The notes under the pieces were generated by a model. That model searched no databases and was not told where the DNA came from. It saw only the letters and a program-made list of their open reading frames with translations. A stretch of 64,000 nt of DNA from Actinokineospora enzanensis DSM 44649 (GTDB taxonomy: Bacteria > Actinomycetota > Actinomycetes > Mycobacteriales > Pseudonocardiaceae), in contig NZ_KB894426.1 of the NCBI RefSeq assembly GCF_000374445.1, forward strand, positions 62,001 to 126,000. Reading direction: 5' to 3'. The first letter of the stretch is position 1; each line of letters begins with the position of its first letter. This document shows positions 46,231 through 54,093 of the stretch, piece by piece. Both the position numbers and the translations under genes were made by a program.

Positions 46231-48297
46231 TCAGGACTCGACCACCACCGACCAGCGACCTATATCAGCACGAGTGGCAAGGGCGGCCGGATGATCCACT
46301 CCCAGGACCCGGTGTTGGTCAGCAAGCAAGGCTTGCAGATCGGCCAGCGCACCGACAACATCCCCGGTCTCACCACGAAAAGCAGCGATGGCGGCGCGAG
46401 TGACGAACGTGTTCGGATTGTCCACCCCCATCACGCGAGCGCGGTCGGGCAGCAGGGCTAGCAGGTCGGCAAGGGCACCCTCAGGGTCACCGGAGCGGCC
46501 GCGCCAGTAGGCGACGTTGTTGCGGGTAAGCAGGGTGTCAGGGTGATCGGCGCCGAGCAGATGCAACTGGTCGGGGAGCAGCAGCCGAAAGTCGGCCAAG
46601 GCACCTGCCGGATCGCCGGACCAGCCACGCCAGTAGGCGATGTTGCTGCGGGTGAGCAGGGTCTGGGGGTGGTCGGCGCCGAGCAGCCGGATCTGGTCGG
46701 GCAGCAGAGAGCGGAACTCGACCAGCGCGCCCGCCGGATCACCGGACTCACCACGATAATGGGCGATGCAGGCACGGGTGTTCACGATGGCCGGATCATC
46801 CTCGGACAGCACCCGCACGCGGTCGGCCAGGAGTGTCTCGTAGGCGGCCATCGCGCCTGCCGCGTCCCCGGCCCTCCCCTGCCAGAACGCGACCTCATGG
46901 CGGACGGACAGCGTGTCGGGGTGATCGGTCCCGAATGCCTCGACCGCACGGAGGTGCAGCTCGGTGAAATACCGGTGCGCCACCCGAACCTGCCCCGACA
47001 CGCCCAGACTCTGTCCCACCCGCACCAGCACCGGATGCACTCCCATAGTCCACAATGGACCATCCGGCAGCGCGGCCGCGTTGGCCCGCAATGAATCCCC
47101 GAGTGTCGGGTCGTTCTGCACGCTGGGCCAGATCGACATCAGTGCGTCCGCGGCCACGCGAGTCTGCACAGTGACACGTTCCGGGGAGGCGTGTTCGCGG
47201 GTGGCACGCTGGACCAGGGCGTGTACTCGGATCCCGACCGCGCTCGCCTCGGGCCGGGTGTCCATCGCGATCAGGTTCAGGCGCGCCAGCGAGCGTGCCG
47301 CGTCCCACACCTGTTCCTCGGTGACCGGCGTGTCGCGGCCGGTCGACAGGTAGTCCCGGACACGCCGCGCCGCGAGCAATCCGGTCGGGATTCCGTTGGG
47401 ATCCAACACGGACAGCACGTGCATGAGCGGCCGCGCCACCCCGACCGGCTCCCGTTCATCCGCGCGCGTGAGGGAGATCGCCCACGTCAACGCGACCACC
47501 CGGTCGAGCCCCTCGGGCAACTCGTCGGCGTCGGGGAACAGGTCCGACAGCCGCCTCTCGCGAAACCGCCGGCGATAGTCCACACAGGAGATGCCCCGGT
47601 CCGCCAGGTAGGCACCCGCCTGACCGACCGCCAACGGCAACCGCCCCAGCTCCGCCACCAACTCGTCCGCGCCGTCCAGGAGATGGGGCTCCCGAGCCAG
47701 CCAGGCGGTGAGGCACTCGCGGGCCTGCTCCGCGCTGAACAACCCGACCTCCACCACCTGTCGGTCGAACGTCCGCCACGCCACCCCGCGATGCCGCGTG
47801 GTCACCACCACCCGCCCGGTCGGGGTCGCGGCCGGGACCAACCCGCGCACCTCGTCCGGCGACCCCGCGTCGTCCAGCACCACCAGCCACGACGGCGCCG
47901 TGTCCAGCCAGCCCAGCAGCCACGACACCGCGTCGTCCGGCGCCCGTTCCACCCCGCTGATCCGATGCGCCAACTCCGTGTAGGCGGTGATCACCCGGTC
48001 CCGCGACGCCGCGTTCACCCACGCGACCACCTCCGTCCCGGCTTCCCGGGCGGCGTGCGCGAGATCGGCGGCGATCTGCGTCTTCCCCGCGCCGCCCATC
48101 CCCACCAGCACCAGGCCGCCGCCCGCCACCGGACGCGGCTGGAACCCGGCCACGCGCGGCGGCACCTGGCCGAACCGGCATCGCGCCCGCTCGGCGGCGG
48201 CCCCGGCGTGCAGGTGGACGTCGCCGTGGATCTCCCCGGCCTGCACCGCCCGCCCGACATCACCCGCGATCCGGTTCACCCCGTCCCCAGCGGTCAT
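46231..48297 (-). CDS. STAND NTPase with C-terminal TPRs
   Basis: A 688-residue regulatory ATPase. The N-terminal VGRAVQAGEIHGDVHLH is a short element common in actinomycete STAND proteins. The NB-ARC part has Walker A LVGMGGAGKTQIA (about 66-75), LVVLDDAG (Walker B, about 140) and GRVVVTTRHR (sensor), then a winged-helix region. From about residue 490 there are at least four tetratricopeptide repeats with the near-identical core LLGADHPQTLLTRSNIAYWRG. Such proteins act as ligand-triggered switches in signalling or phage defence; the effector domain here is not obvious. It is monocistronic. Confidence 0.85.
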   Translation of the reverse strand: MTAGDGVNRIAGDVGRAVQAGEIHGDVHLHAGAAAERARCRFGQVPPRVAGFQPRPVAGGGLVLVGMGGAGKTQIAADLAHAAREAGTEVVAWVNAASRDRVITAYTELAHRISGVERAPDDAVSWLLGWLDTAPSWLVVLDDAGSPDEVRGLVPAATPTGRVVVTTRHRGVAWRTFDRQVVEVGLFSAEQARECLTAWLAREPHLLDGADELVAELGRLPLAVGQAGAYLADRGISCVDYRRRFRERRLSDLFPDADELPEGLDRVVALTWAISLTRADEREPVGVARPLMHVLSVLDPNGIPTGLLAARRVRDYLSTGRDTPVTEEQVWDAARSLARLNLIAMDTRPEASAVGIRVHALVQRATREHASPERVTVQTRVAADALMSIWPSVQNDPTLGDSLRANAAALPDGPLWTMGVHPVLVRVGQSLGVSGQVRVAHRYFTELHLRAVEAFGTDHPDTLSVRHEVAFWQGRAGDAAGAMAAYETLLADRVRVLSEDDPAIVNTRACIAHYRGESGDPAGALVEFRSLLPDQIRLLGADHPQTLLTRSNIAYWRGWSGDPAGALADFRLLLPDQLHLLGADHPDTLLTRNNVAYWRGRSGDPEGALADLLALLPDRARVMGVDNPNTFVTRAAIAAFRGETGDVVGALADLQALLADQHRVLGVDHPAALATRADIGRWSVVVES

Positions 48298-48382
48298 CCC
48301 CCCATGATCGCGCAGGGGCCGCCCGCTCGCGCCCGAGCGCCGCAGCCGGCACCGTCACATCCATCCGCCGCAGGTGGTGACA

Positions 48383-48415
48383 TATAGTCTGCGCACAGAT
48401 AGTCTCTGCGCAGAC
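48383..48415 (+). promoter_or_regulatory. Promoter -10 and operator of the SRPBCC-marR operon
   Basis: GTCTGCGCA (48387-48395) and TGCGCAGAC (48407-48415) form a 9-bp inverted repeat with an 11-bp spacer. A -10-like TATAGT (48383-48388) overlaps the left arm. It is 19 bp before the SRPBCC start. A MarR protein, the second gene, is the natural candidate to bind it (inference). Confidence 0.65.
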
Positions 48416-48433
48416 CAACTGAGAGGCACCCGC

Positions 48434-48838
48434 ATGTGGACCCACGAACACTCCGTCGACACCACCGCCACCCCGGCCGCCGTCTTCGCCCTGTGGGCCG
48501 ACGTCCCCGGCTGGCGGGCCTGGAACGGGGACGTCACCGCCAGCGTGCTCGACGGCCCGTTCGCCACCGGCAGCACCATCGCCATGACCACCCTGGACGG
48601 CGACCGGATCCCGCTCACCCTGGCCGACGTGCAGGCGGACCGCTCGTTCACAGACGAGGCCCGCTTCCCCGGCCTGCTGGTGCGCACCCACCACCTGCTC
48701 ACCCCCACCCCGACCGGCACCACCGTCACCTACCGGATGGAGATCACCGGCCAGGCCGGGCCGGACCTGGGCCCCACCATCTCCGGCGACTTCCCGGAGA
48801 CCATGGCCGCGCTCGTCGCGCTGGCCGAGCGGCGGTGA
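48434..48838 (+). CDS. SRPBCC (polyketide cyclase-like) protein
   Basis: A 134-residue hydrophobic-cavity protein: EHSVDTTATPAAVFALWADVPGWRAWNGDV, FATGSTIAMTTLDG and RMEITGQAGPDLGPTISGDFPETM. Ligand unknown. ATG 48434 has GAGAGG upstream. Its stop overlaps the MarR start (GTGA), so the regulator is made together with it. Confidence 0.85.
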   Translation: MWTHEHSVDTTATPAAVFALWADVPGWRAWNGDVTASVLDGPFATGSTIAMTTLDGDRIPLTLADVQADRSFTDEARFPGLLVRTHHLLTPTPTGTTVTYRMEITGQAGPDLGPTISGDFPETMAALVALAERR

Positions 48839-49260
48839 GCAGGCATCCGGCCGCCAGCCCGGGGCTGCTGCTGTGGCGGGCGACCCTGCGCTGGCAACGC
48901 GACATCGCCGCCGCGCTCGCGCCGCTGGACCTGACGCACGTGCAGTTCGTGCTGCTGGCGAGCACCTGGTGGCTGGACGGACAGGGCGAGGTGCCCAACC
49001 AGCTGAGCCTGGCCCGCTTCGCCGGGGTGGACATCAAGATGGCCTCCCAGGTGCTGGCCGGGCTGGAGCGCAAGGGCCTGGTCGAGCGCGCCCCGGACCC
49101 GTCCGACCTGCGGGCCAAGCACGTCCGGATCACCGCGGCAGGCCGGGCGGCCGCGCCCGAGGCGGTCGCCGCCGTGGAGGCCGTGGACGCCGCGTTCTTC
49201 CGTCCGGTGTCCGAACGCGACGCGATCGCGTTGCTCAGCGCGCTGGCCGACGAGGGCTGA
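48835..49260 (+). CDS. MarR-family regulator
   Basis: A 141-residue winged-helix regulator: LDLTHVQFVLLASTWWL, LARFAGVDIKMASQVLAGLERKGLVERAPDPSDLRAKHVRITAAG (recognition helix and wing), with flanking dimerisation helices. It is coupled to the SRPBCC gene and probably represses this operon through the inverted repeat at 48387-48415. Its 3' end overlaps the convergent SDR gene by 26 bp. Confidence 0.87.
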   Translation: MSRHPAASPGLLLWRATLRWQRDIAAALAPLDLTHVQFVLLASTWWLDGQGEVPNQLSLARFAGVDIKMASQVLAGLERKGLVERAPDPSDLRAKHVRITAAGRAAAPEAVAAVEAVDAAFFRPVSERDAIALLSALADEG

Positions 49261-50605
49261 GCGAGCGCTCGGCCGACCACGCGACGCCCTGGGCCATCAG
49301 GCCGAACACCAGCTCGTGCGCGGGTTTCTGGCTGTACCAGTACAGCTTGCCGAGCATCCCGTCCGGCGCGAAGGTGACCGTCTGCTCGTAGCCGCTCTCC
49401 CCCGGCCGCTCCCCCTCCACCGCGCGCAACGTCAGCCACGCCCGGCCGGGCAGCCGCATGTCCGTGCGCAGCACCAGGGTCCGGTCGGCGTCGCTACGGT
49501 CCACCACGCTCCAGCTGTCCACCACGTCGCCCGGCGTCAGCCGCGCCGGGCGGCCGCGGTGCAGGCCGACGCCGCCGAGCAGGTGGTCGACGCAGCCGCG
49601 CAACGCCCACGCGCCGGGCAGGGTGTGCCAGCCCGCGTCACCGCCGATGTCGGTGATCACCCGCCACAGCGCCCGCCGCCCCGCGCGCACCCGCAACCGC
49701 CGGTGATCGCACAGCACGGCCACGTCGTCCGGCGGCCCCACCGGCACGGGCACGCCCAAGGCGCTGCGCATCGCGCAGTCGAGGCTGGTCGACCCGCCGG
49801 GCGGGGGCGGCAGCACGGAGGTGGGAACCAGGTCGTGCCGCAGCGAGTCCAGCAACGCCCGCACCAGCGGCTCCGGCAACGGGCTCACCGCGGCGGCGAG
49901 CGCGATCGGGACCTCCGGCACCGGCACCGACAACCGGCGCGGCAGCCCGAGCACGCGCGCGCAGCGTTGCACCAGCTCCAGGTAGGTGACCACCTCCGGG
50001 CCGCCGATGTCGGCGACCCAGTCGACCGGTTCCGCCTCGGCCGCCTCGACCAGGTAGTGCAGCACGTCGTCGATCGCGATCGGTCTGCTGCGGTTGGCCA
50101 TGTACGCGGGGCTGGGCAGCACCGGCCCGCCGCGCGCGGCCCTGGTCAGCAGCGTGAAGCTCGCCGACCCGGCACCGATGACCATCGACGCCTGCAGCAC
50201 CAGCGCGGGCGTCGGCGAGTCCAGGAAGATGTCACCCACCCTGGCCCGCGACGCCAGGTGATCGGACACCTCGCCGTCCCACGGACGCGGGCCGCCCAGG
50301 TAGACCAGCTGCCGCACACCCGCGCGGAAGGCCTCGTCCGCCACCGCGTAGGCGATCTCCTCGTCGGCACGCGCGAAACCGGTCGCCACCATCGAGTGCA
50401 CGAGGTGGTAGACGACGTCGGCACCGTCCATCGCCTCGCGCAGCGCGTCGGCGTCGCGCACGTCCGCACGCACGACCACCACCCCGGCGGGGGCGTGCTC
50501 GATGCCCCGCGACAGCGCCCGCACCCGGTGCCCCGCCGCGGCCAGCGCCTCCACCAGCAGGGCGCCGACGTAGCCGCTCGCGCCGAGGACGAGACAGGTC
50601 GACAC
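49235..50605 (-). CDS. Fused NAD(P)-binding (SDR) and DUF2867 protein
   Basis: A 456-residue protein. An N-terminal atypical SDR domain (LVLGASGYVGALLVEALAAAGH; DVVYHLVHSMVATGF; LASRARVGDIFLDSPTPALVLQAS) resembles YbjT-like NAD(P)H-binding proteins. A C-terminal DUF2867/SRPBCC-like domain (RALWRVITDIGGDAGWHTLP; KLYWYSQKPAHELVFGLMAQG) follows. This fusion is known in bacteria but has no assigned reaction. The start is ATG 50605. Confidence 0.83.
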   Translation of the reverse strand: MSTCLVLGASGYVGALLVEALAAAGHRVRALSRGIEHAPAGVVVVRADVRDADALREAMDGADVVYHLVHSMVATGFARADEEIAYAVADEAFRAGVRQLVYLGGPRPWDGEVSDHLASRARVGDIFLDSPTPALVLQASMVIGAGSASFTLLTRAARGGPVLPSPAYMANRSRPIAIDDVLHYLVEAAEAEPVDWVADIGGPEVVTYLELVQRCARVLGLPRRLSVPVPEVPIALAAAVSPLPEPLVRALLDSLRHDLVPTSVLPPPPGGSTSLDCAMRSALGVPVPVGPPDDVAVLCDHRRLRVRAGRRALWRVITDIGGDAGWHTLPGAWALRGCVDHLLGGVGLHRGRPARLTPGDVVDSWSVVDRSDADRTLVLRTDMRLPGRAWLTLRAVEGERPGESGYEQTVTFAPDGMLGKLYWYSQKPAHELVFGLMAQGVAWSAERSLSPRRPAR

Positions 50606-50670
50606 GGCCGCTCCCGAGGGCTGGGGACGAGGACCCGCCCACTATCGCAGCGATCCCCCGGCCCCGCGCG

Positions 50671-51201
50671 TCAGTGCGAGCCCTGCCGGTGGCGCAGCAC
50701 GCTGGCCGGGTCGGCGCCCGGCGTGGCCAGGCAGCGGCGCACGCCTGCGGGGTCGCGGCGTTCGAGCTCGTCCAGGCAACGCTGCCGGTCGCGCACGATC
50801 GCGGCCGCCGCGACGGCGGAGGGGGCGGCGCGCAGCCCGGCCAGCCCGGCGGTCCAGCGCTCGCACAGCTGGTCGGTGGTCAGCCCGCGCAGCCCGACCA
50901 GCGGATACGCGGCCACCACCAACGCCACGACAATGCCGACCGCGACCCACTCGACCAGCATCACCAACCCGGACATACCCACCAGGGCGGTGGAGATCAC
51001 CAGCGTCAGCGGCACCGCGCCGGGCGCCGTGCCGTGCTGCTCGGTCAGCGCGGCGGCCGCGGCCATGGCCAGGCAGACCGCGGTGATCGCGATGAACACC
51101 AGGGTCCACGACCGCAGCAGCACCGCGCCGGTGCCGACGCCGGTGAAGGCCACCAGGGCGGCCACGGTCGTCCAGCCGAGTCGGTAGCAACGCCGCAGCA
51201 T
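50671..51201 (-). CDS. Small integral membrane protein
   Basis: A 176-residue protein with two pairs of membrane helices (WTTVAALVAFTGVGTGAVLL; WTLVFIAITAVCLAMAAAAAL; LVISTALVGMSGLVMLV; VAVGIVVALVVAAYPLVGL) and a helical cytoplasmic tail (RDRQRCLDELERRDPAGVRRCLAT). No family is recognised. It stands alone, upstream of the SDR gene on the same strand. Confidence 0.65.
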   Translation of the reverse strand: MLRRCYRLGWTTVAALVAFTGVGTGAVLLRSWTLVFIAITAVCLAMAAAAALTEQHGTAPGAVPLTLVISTALVGMSGLVMLVEWVAVGIVVALVVAAYPLVGLRGLTTDQLCERWTAGLAGLRAAPSAVAAAAIVRDRQRCLDELERRDPAGVRRCLATPGADPASVLRHRQGSH

Positions 51202-51387
51202 GCGTCCTCCCTAGTACACCGGTGAACATGACCTACCACTGCATCGTCACACCCAATCGCCGGACATCGCCCGCTCCGGCGGACTTCCTGCGCCCATCGG
51301 GCGAAGCGGACGCGCGGACCTTGCCCGCGCGCGGGGGTGCTCTATGCTTCGAAGACTTCCCACCCGCGTCCCGGAACCGAGGCCGAC

Positions 51388-51807
51388 ATGGCTCCTCGCA
51401 CATGGACACCCGCGACAGTTCCCGAGATCCCTCTGCCCCGCGGCGCGCGCGATCCCGGGGCCGCCGTCCGGGTCACCCGGGCGGGCCGCTGGGCCGCGCT
51501 GGCCCGGGTGCGCGGGGAGGTCGACCTGAGCACCGCGCCCGCCGTGGAGCGCGCGCTGGCGTCGGTGCTGGCCGGGCCGGACCTGCTGGTGCTGGTGGTC
51601 GATCTGTCCGAAGTGGACTTCATGGCGGCGGCCGGGCTCACCGCGCTGGTGCACACGCGTGAGCAGGCGCGCGTGCGCGCGGTCGACCTGCGGCTGGTGG
51701 CGACCACGCGGGCGGTGTTGCGGCCGTTGGACATCACGGGGCTGCGGCAGACGTTCCGGGTGCACGCGGACACCCGGGTGCTACTGGCCCCGCACGTCCG
51801 GGCCTGA
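51388..51807 (+). CDS. STAS-domain (anti-sigma antagonist-like) protein
   Basis: A 139-residue protein with one STAS domain: WAALARVRGEVDLSTAPAVERAL, LLVLVVDLSEVDFMAAAGLTALV. The SpoIIAA phospho-Ser loop FMDSSG is FMAAAG here, so the phosphorylatable Ser is absent. ATG 51388 is chosen (GAGG upstream); the frame is open 17 codons further. Its end overlaps the convergent exchanger gene by 27 bp. No kinase is nearby. Confidence 0.82.
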   Translation: MAPRTWTPATVPEIPLPRGARDPGAAVRVTRAGRWAALARVRGEVDLSTAPAVERALASVLAGPDLLVLVVDLSEVDFMAAAGLTALVHTREQARVRAVDLRLVATTRAVLRPLDITGLRQTFRVHADTRVLLAPHVRA

Positions 51808-53061
51808 GCGCGCGAGGTCGCGGTAGGACGTGCGGAACCCGTCCCGCAGGAGCGTGCGCACGTGCGCCCGCGACCGGACGCCGACGACGATCGCCCCGAG
51901 CAGGTAGGCCACGGACAGCGCGATCACCTCGACGCCGCGCACCGAGTCGGGCAGCACGGCGGCGAGCACGAACTGCGCGACGAACAGTCCGAGCAATACG
52001 AGCGCGGCACGGACCGTGATCGACAGACTCACCAGCAGTGTCACCGCGAACAGCGACTGCGCGGCGGTGAGCAGCAGCTCGTCGCGCTGCGCGGCGTCCA
52101 ACGGCAGCCCGGCGGTGCTTCCGGCGGCGACGGCGAAGACCACCGGCAGGGTGCCGACGAGCAGCGTCCACTGGTTGACCTTGGACGAGACGAGCGTGGC
52201 CAGCGCGTCGGTGGTCTTCAACCGCCACGCGAACAGGCAGGCGACGAGCAGCTCGGGCGCCTCGGAGGCCACCGGCGCGACCCACTGGACGAGCAGGAAC
52301 CTGCTGACGCCGAGCTTCTCGCCGGTCTCCACGAGGGCGTGCGCGAAGTTCTCGGCCACGAGCAGGATCACCATGGCGGAGAACGCGAACAGCGCCGTGC
52401 AGGTGAGCCGCCTGCGCTGCCGGGGTTGCCTGCCGATCAGCTCGGCGACGCCCGCCAGGTCGGGATCGCCCGCGGGCGCCTTGGCCACACGGACGGCGTA
52501 GAGGACGAAGATGGCGACGAGGACGGTGGTGTCGACGATCGTGACGCTGTGGCGCAGCGGCAGGGTGAGCGAGTAGACGGTGGCCAGGGCGAGGAAGGCG
52601 AGCGGGACGGCGTCGGTGCGTTCCAGGGTGACGGTGCGGGAACCGCCTTTCCGGGTGCGCCATGCGGCGAGCAGGACGACGGCGGCCCAGCCGATGCCGA
52701 CGAGGATCCGGTTCGCGCCGGTCATGTTCGCCAGTGCCAGCCCGCAGCTCCCCGCGCTGCACGCGGGCCCGTCGGTGGCGAACGCGTGCCCGCCCTCCCA
52801 GGCGAACACGAAGTCGACGGCGTACTCGGGCAGCACGGCGATGAGCGCGAGCACCGTGATAGCCAGCCCGGCGGAGATGTCCACCTGGATCGCCTCGGCC
52901 ACCCACCCCAGCACGAAAGCGGCCCCCACGACAGCGATGCCGTAGAGGGCCGCGGCGACCGGGGGCGCGATGTGCGCGCCGGTCGCGCCGAGATATATCC
53001 CGGGGAGGGTGCAGGCGACGGCGACCCCGAGCGGCACCGCCGCCCGCACCCACGTCCTCAA
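51781..53061 (-). CDS. CaCA-family (sodium/calcium exchanger-like) membrane protein
   Basis: A 426-residue protein with about 11 membrane helices and the two inverted alpha-repeats of the Ca2+/cation antiporter superfamily. The first is ALIAVLPEYAVDFVFAWEGG, the second WVAPVASEAPELLVACLFAWR; each contains the P-E pair that binds cation. Specificity for Ca2+ rather than other cations is inferred. It is coupled by ATGA overlap to the upstream membrane-protein gene. Confidence 0.85.
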   Translation of the reverse strand: MRTWVRAAVPLGVAVACTLPGIYLGATGAHIAPPVAAALYGIAVVGAAFVLGWVAEAIQVDISAGLAITVLALIAVLPEYAVDFVFAWEGGHAFATDGPACSAGSCGLALANMTGANRILVGIGWAAVVLLAAWRTRKGGSRTVTLERTDAVPLAFLALATVYSLTLPLRHSVTIVDTTVLVAIFVLYAVRVAKAPAGDPDLAGVAELIGRQPRQRRRLTCTALFAFSAMVILLVAENFAHALVETGEKLGVSRFLLVQWVAPVASEAPELLVACLFAWRLKTTDALATLVSSKVNQWTLLVGTLPVVFAVAAGSTAGLPLDAAQRDELLLTAAQSLFAVTLLVSLSITVRAALVLLGLFVAQFVLAAVLPDSVRGVEVIALSVAYLLGAIVVGVRSRAHVRTLLRDGFRTSYRDLARSGPDVRGQ

Positions 53062-53768
53062 TGCTCCTCCGGCCCCACCGAACCGCCCCGACGCGCCACG
53101 GCCTCCGTACCGAGCTCGGGCCGCACGGCGCGACGTTGCTGCACCGGCACTTCCTGCCCCGGCACCGCCTGCCCCGCGACAGCGGTCGACGGATCGTTCG
53201 CGGTACGCCCGGCATTGCCCCGAGCACCCGCGTCGCCGGTGTTGACGGTGCCGTCGGCCGCCGCCGGAACCGTGCCGATCCCCGGCTCGGCCCCGGGCGC
53301 CCGCGACAACCGCGTCTCGGAGTTCCCGTTTGCCCGCGCGATGGCCTCGGAGTCGATCGCCCCCTGCGGCGGCGTCGACGAGTCCAGCGGGACACCGTGG
53401 GTCTGCAGGTGGTCATAGCGCTGCTTGGTCAGGTTCTCCGCGTCCAGCCGGTCGCGCATCCGGGTGAGCATCCGGATGGTGAACGCGTGCGCCAAGGCCA
53501 GCAGGAGCAGCACGACCCCCAGCTTCCGCACGATGGCCTCCAGCGGGGTGTCACCCCCGAGCCCGATCGCGGAGATCAACGCGAGCACCCCGAGCACGGT
53601 GAAGTGGAACAGCACCGACACCAGCCGGGCCATCGACCGCGCGGACTGCGCCTCGCCGTAGGAGTCGGACAGGTACCGCAGCCCGCTCCGGTAGATGATC
53701 TGGCCGTCCACCACCACGAGCGCGATGCCGAGGACCAGGAACAAGACATAGGTGCCGTCGTCCACCAC
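53058..53768 (-). CDS. Membrane protein with a long hydrophilic tail
   Basis: A 236-residue protein with three to four N-terminal helices (TYVLFLVLGIALVVVDGQIIY; LFHFTVLGVLALISAIGL; LGVVLLLLALAHAFTI) and a Gly/Ala/Pro-rich tail of about 110 residues that looks disordered. No family is recognised. Its stop overlaps the exchanger start, so the two form an operon and the protein may be an accessory subunit. Confidence 0.7.
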   Translation of the reverse strand: MVDDGTYVLFLVLGIALVVVDGQIIYRSGLRYLSDSYGEAQSARSMARLVSVLFHFTVLGVLALISAIGLGGDTPLEAIVRKLGVVLLLLALAHAFTIRMLTRMRDRLDAENLTKQRYDHLQTHGVPLDSSTPPQGAIDSEAIARANGNSETRLSRAPGAEPGIGTVPAAADGTVNTGDAGARGNAGRTANDPSTAVAGQAVPGQEVPVQQRRAVRPELGTEAVARRGGSVGPEEH

Positions 53769-53937
53769 TGACCCCTTCCCACACCCATCAGGTCACCCGT
53801 TGGGTACCACCGACGGCCCCGCCCGAAACGACCGTCCCCCATCCCCCGAGTGAGTGAACCTGCCCGCTCCCAACCGACATCCCCAGCTCCACCCGGATGT
53901 CGATCGTCCCAACAGGACACTCAAGGAGGGATCCCCC

Positions 53938-54093
53938 ATGTCTCGATCATACCGCGAACGACGAAGATCCCGCGCCGTACATGATCTTGCCTGTGGACAA
54001 CCGCCGGGCGAGCGCGAACCCGCCCGGCGCCCCGATCTCACCGGAGCCAACGCGGCGCCTTCACGCCCAGCAGCTGCCTCCACGCGCGCGTGA
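53938..54093 (+). CDS. Possible 51-residue basic protein
   Basis: ATG 53938 is preceded by a perfect AAGGAGG (53923-53929) at eight-base spacing. The product opens SRSYRERRRSRAVHDLACGQ and is basic. It contains a DnaA box (TGTGGACAA, 53992-54000), and its last 56 bp overlap the end of the CHAD gene on the other strand. The first codons (TCT, CGA, TCA, AGA) are unlike the GC-rich usage around it. Apart from the ribosome site there is no support. The rest of the gap 53769-54037 is empty. Confidence 0.3.
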   Translation: MSRSYRERRRSRAVHDLACGQPPGEREPARRPDLTGANAAPSRPAAASTRA

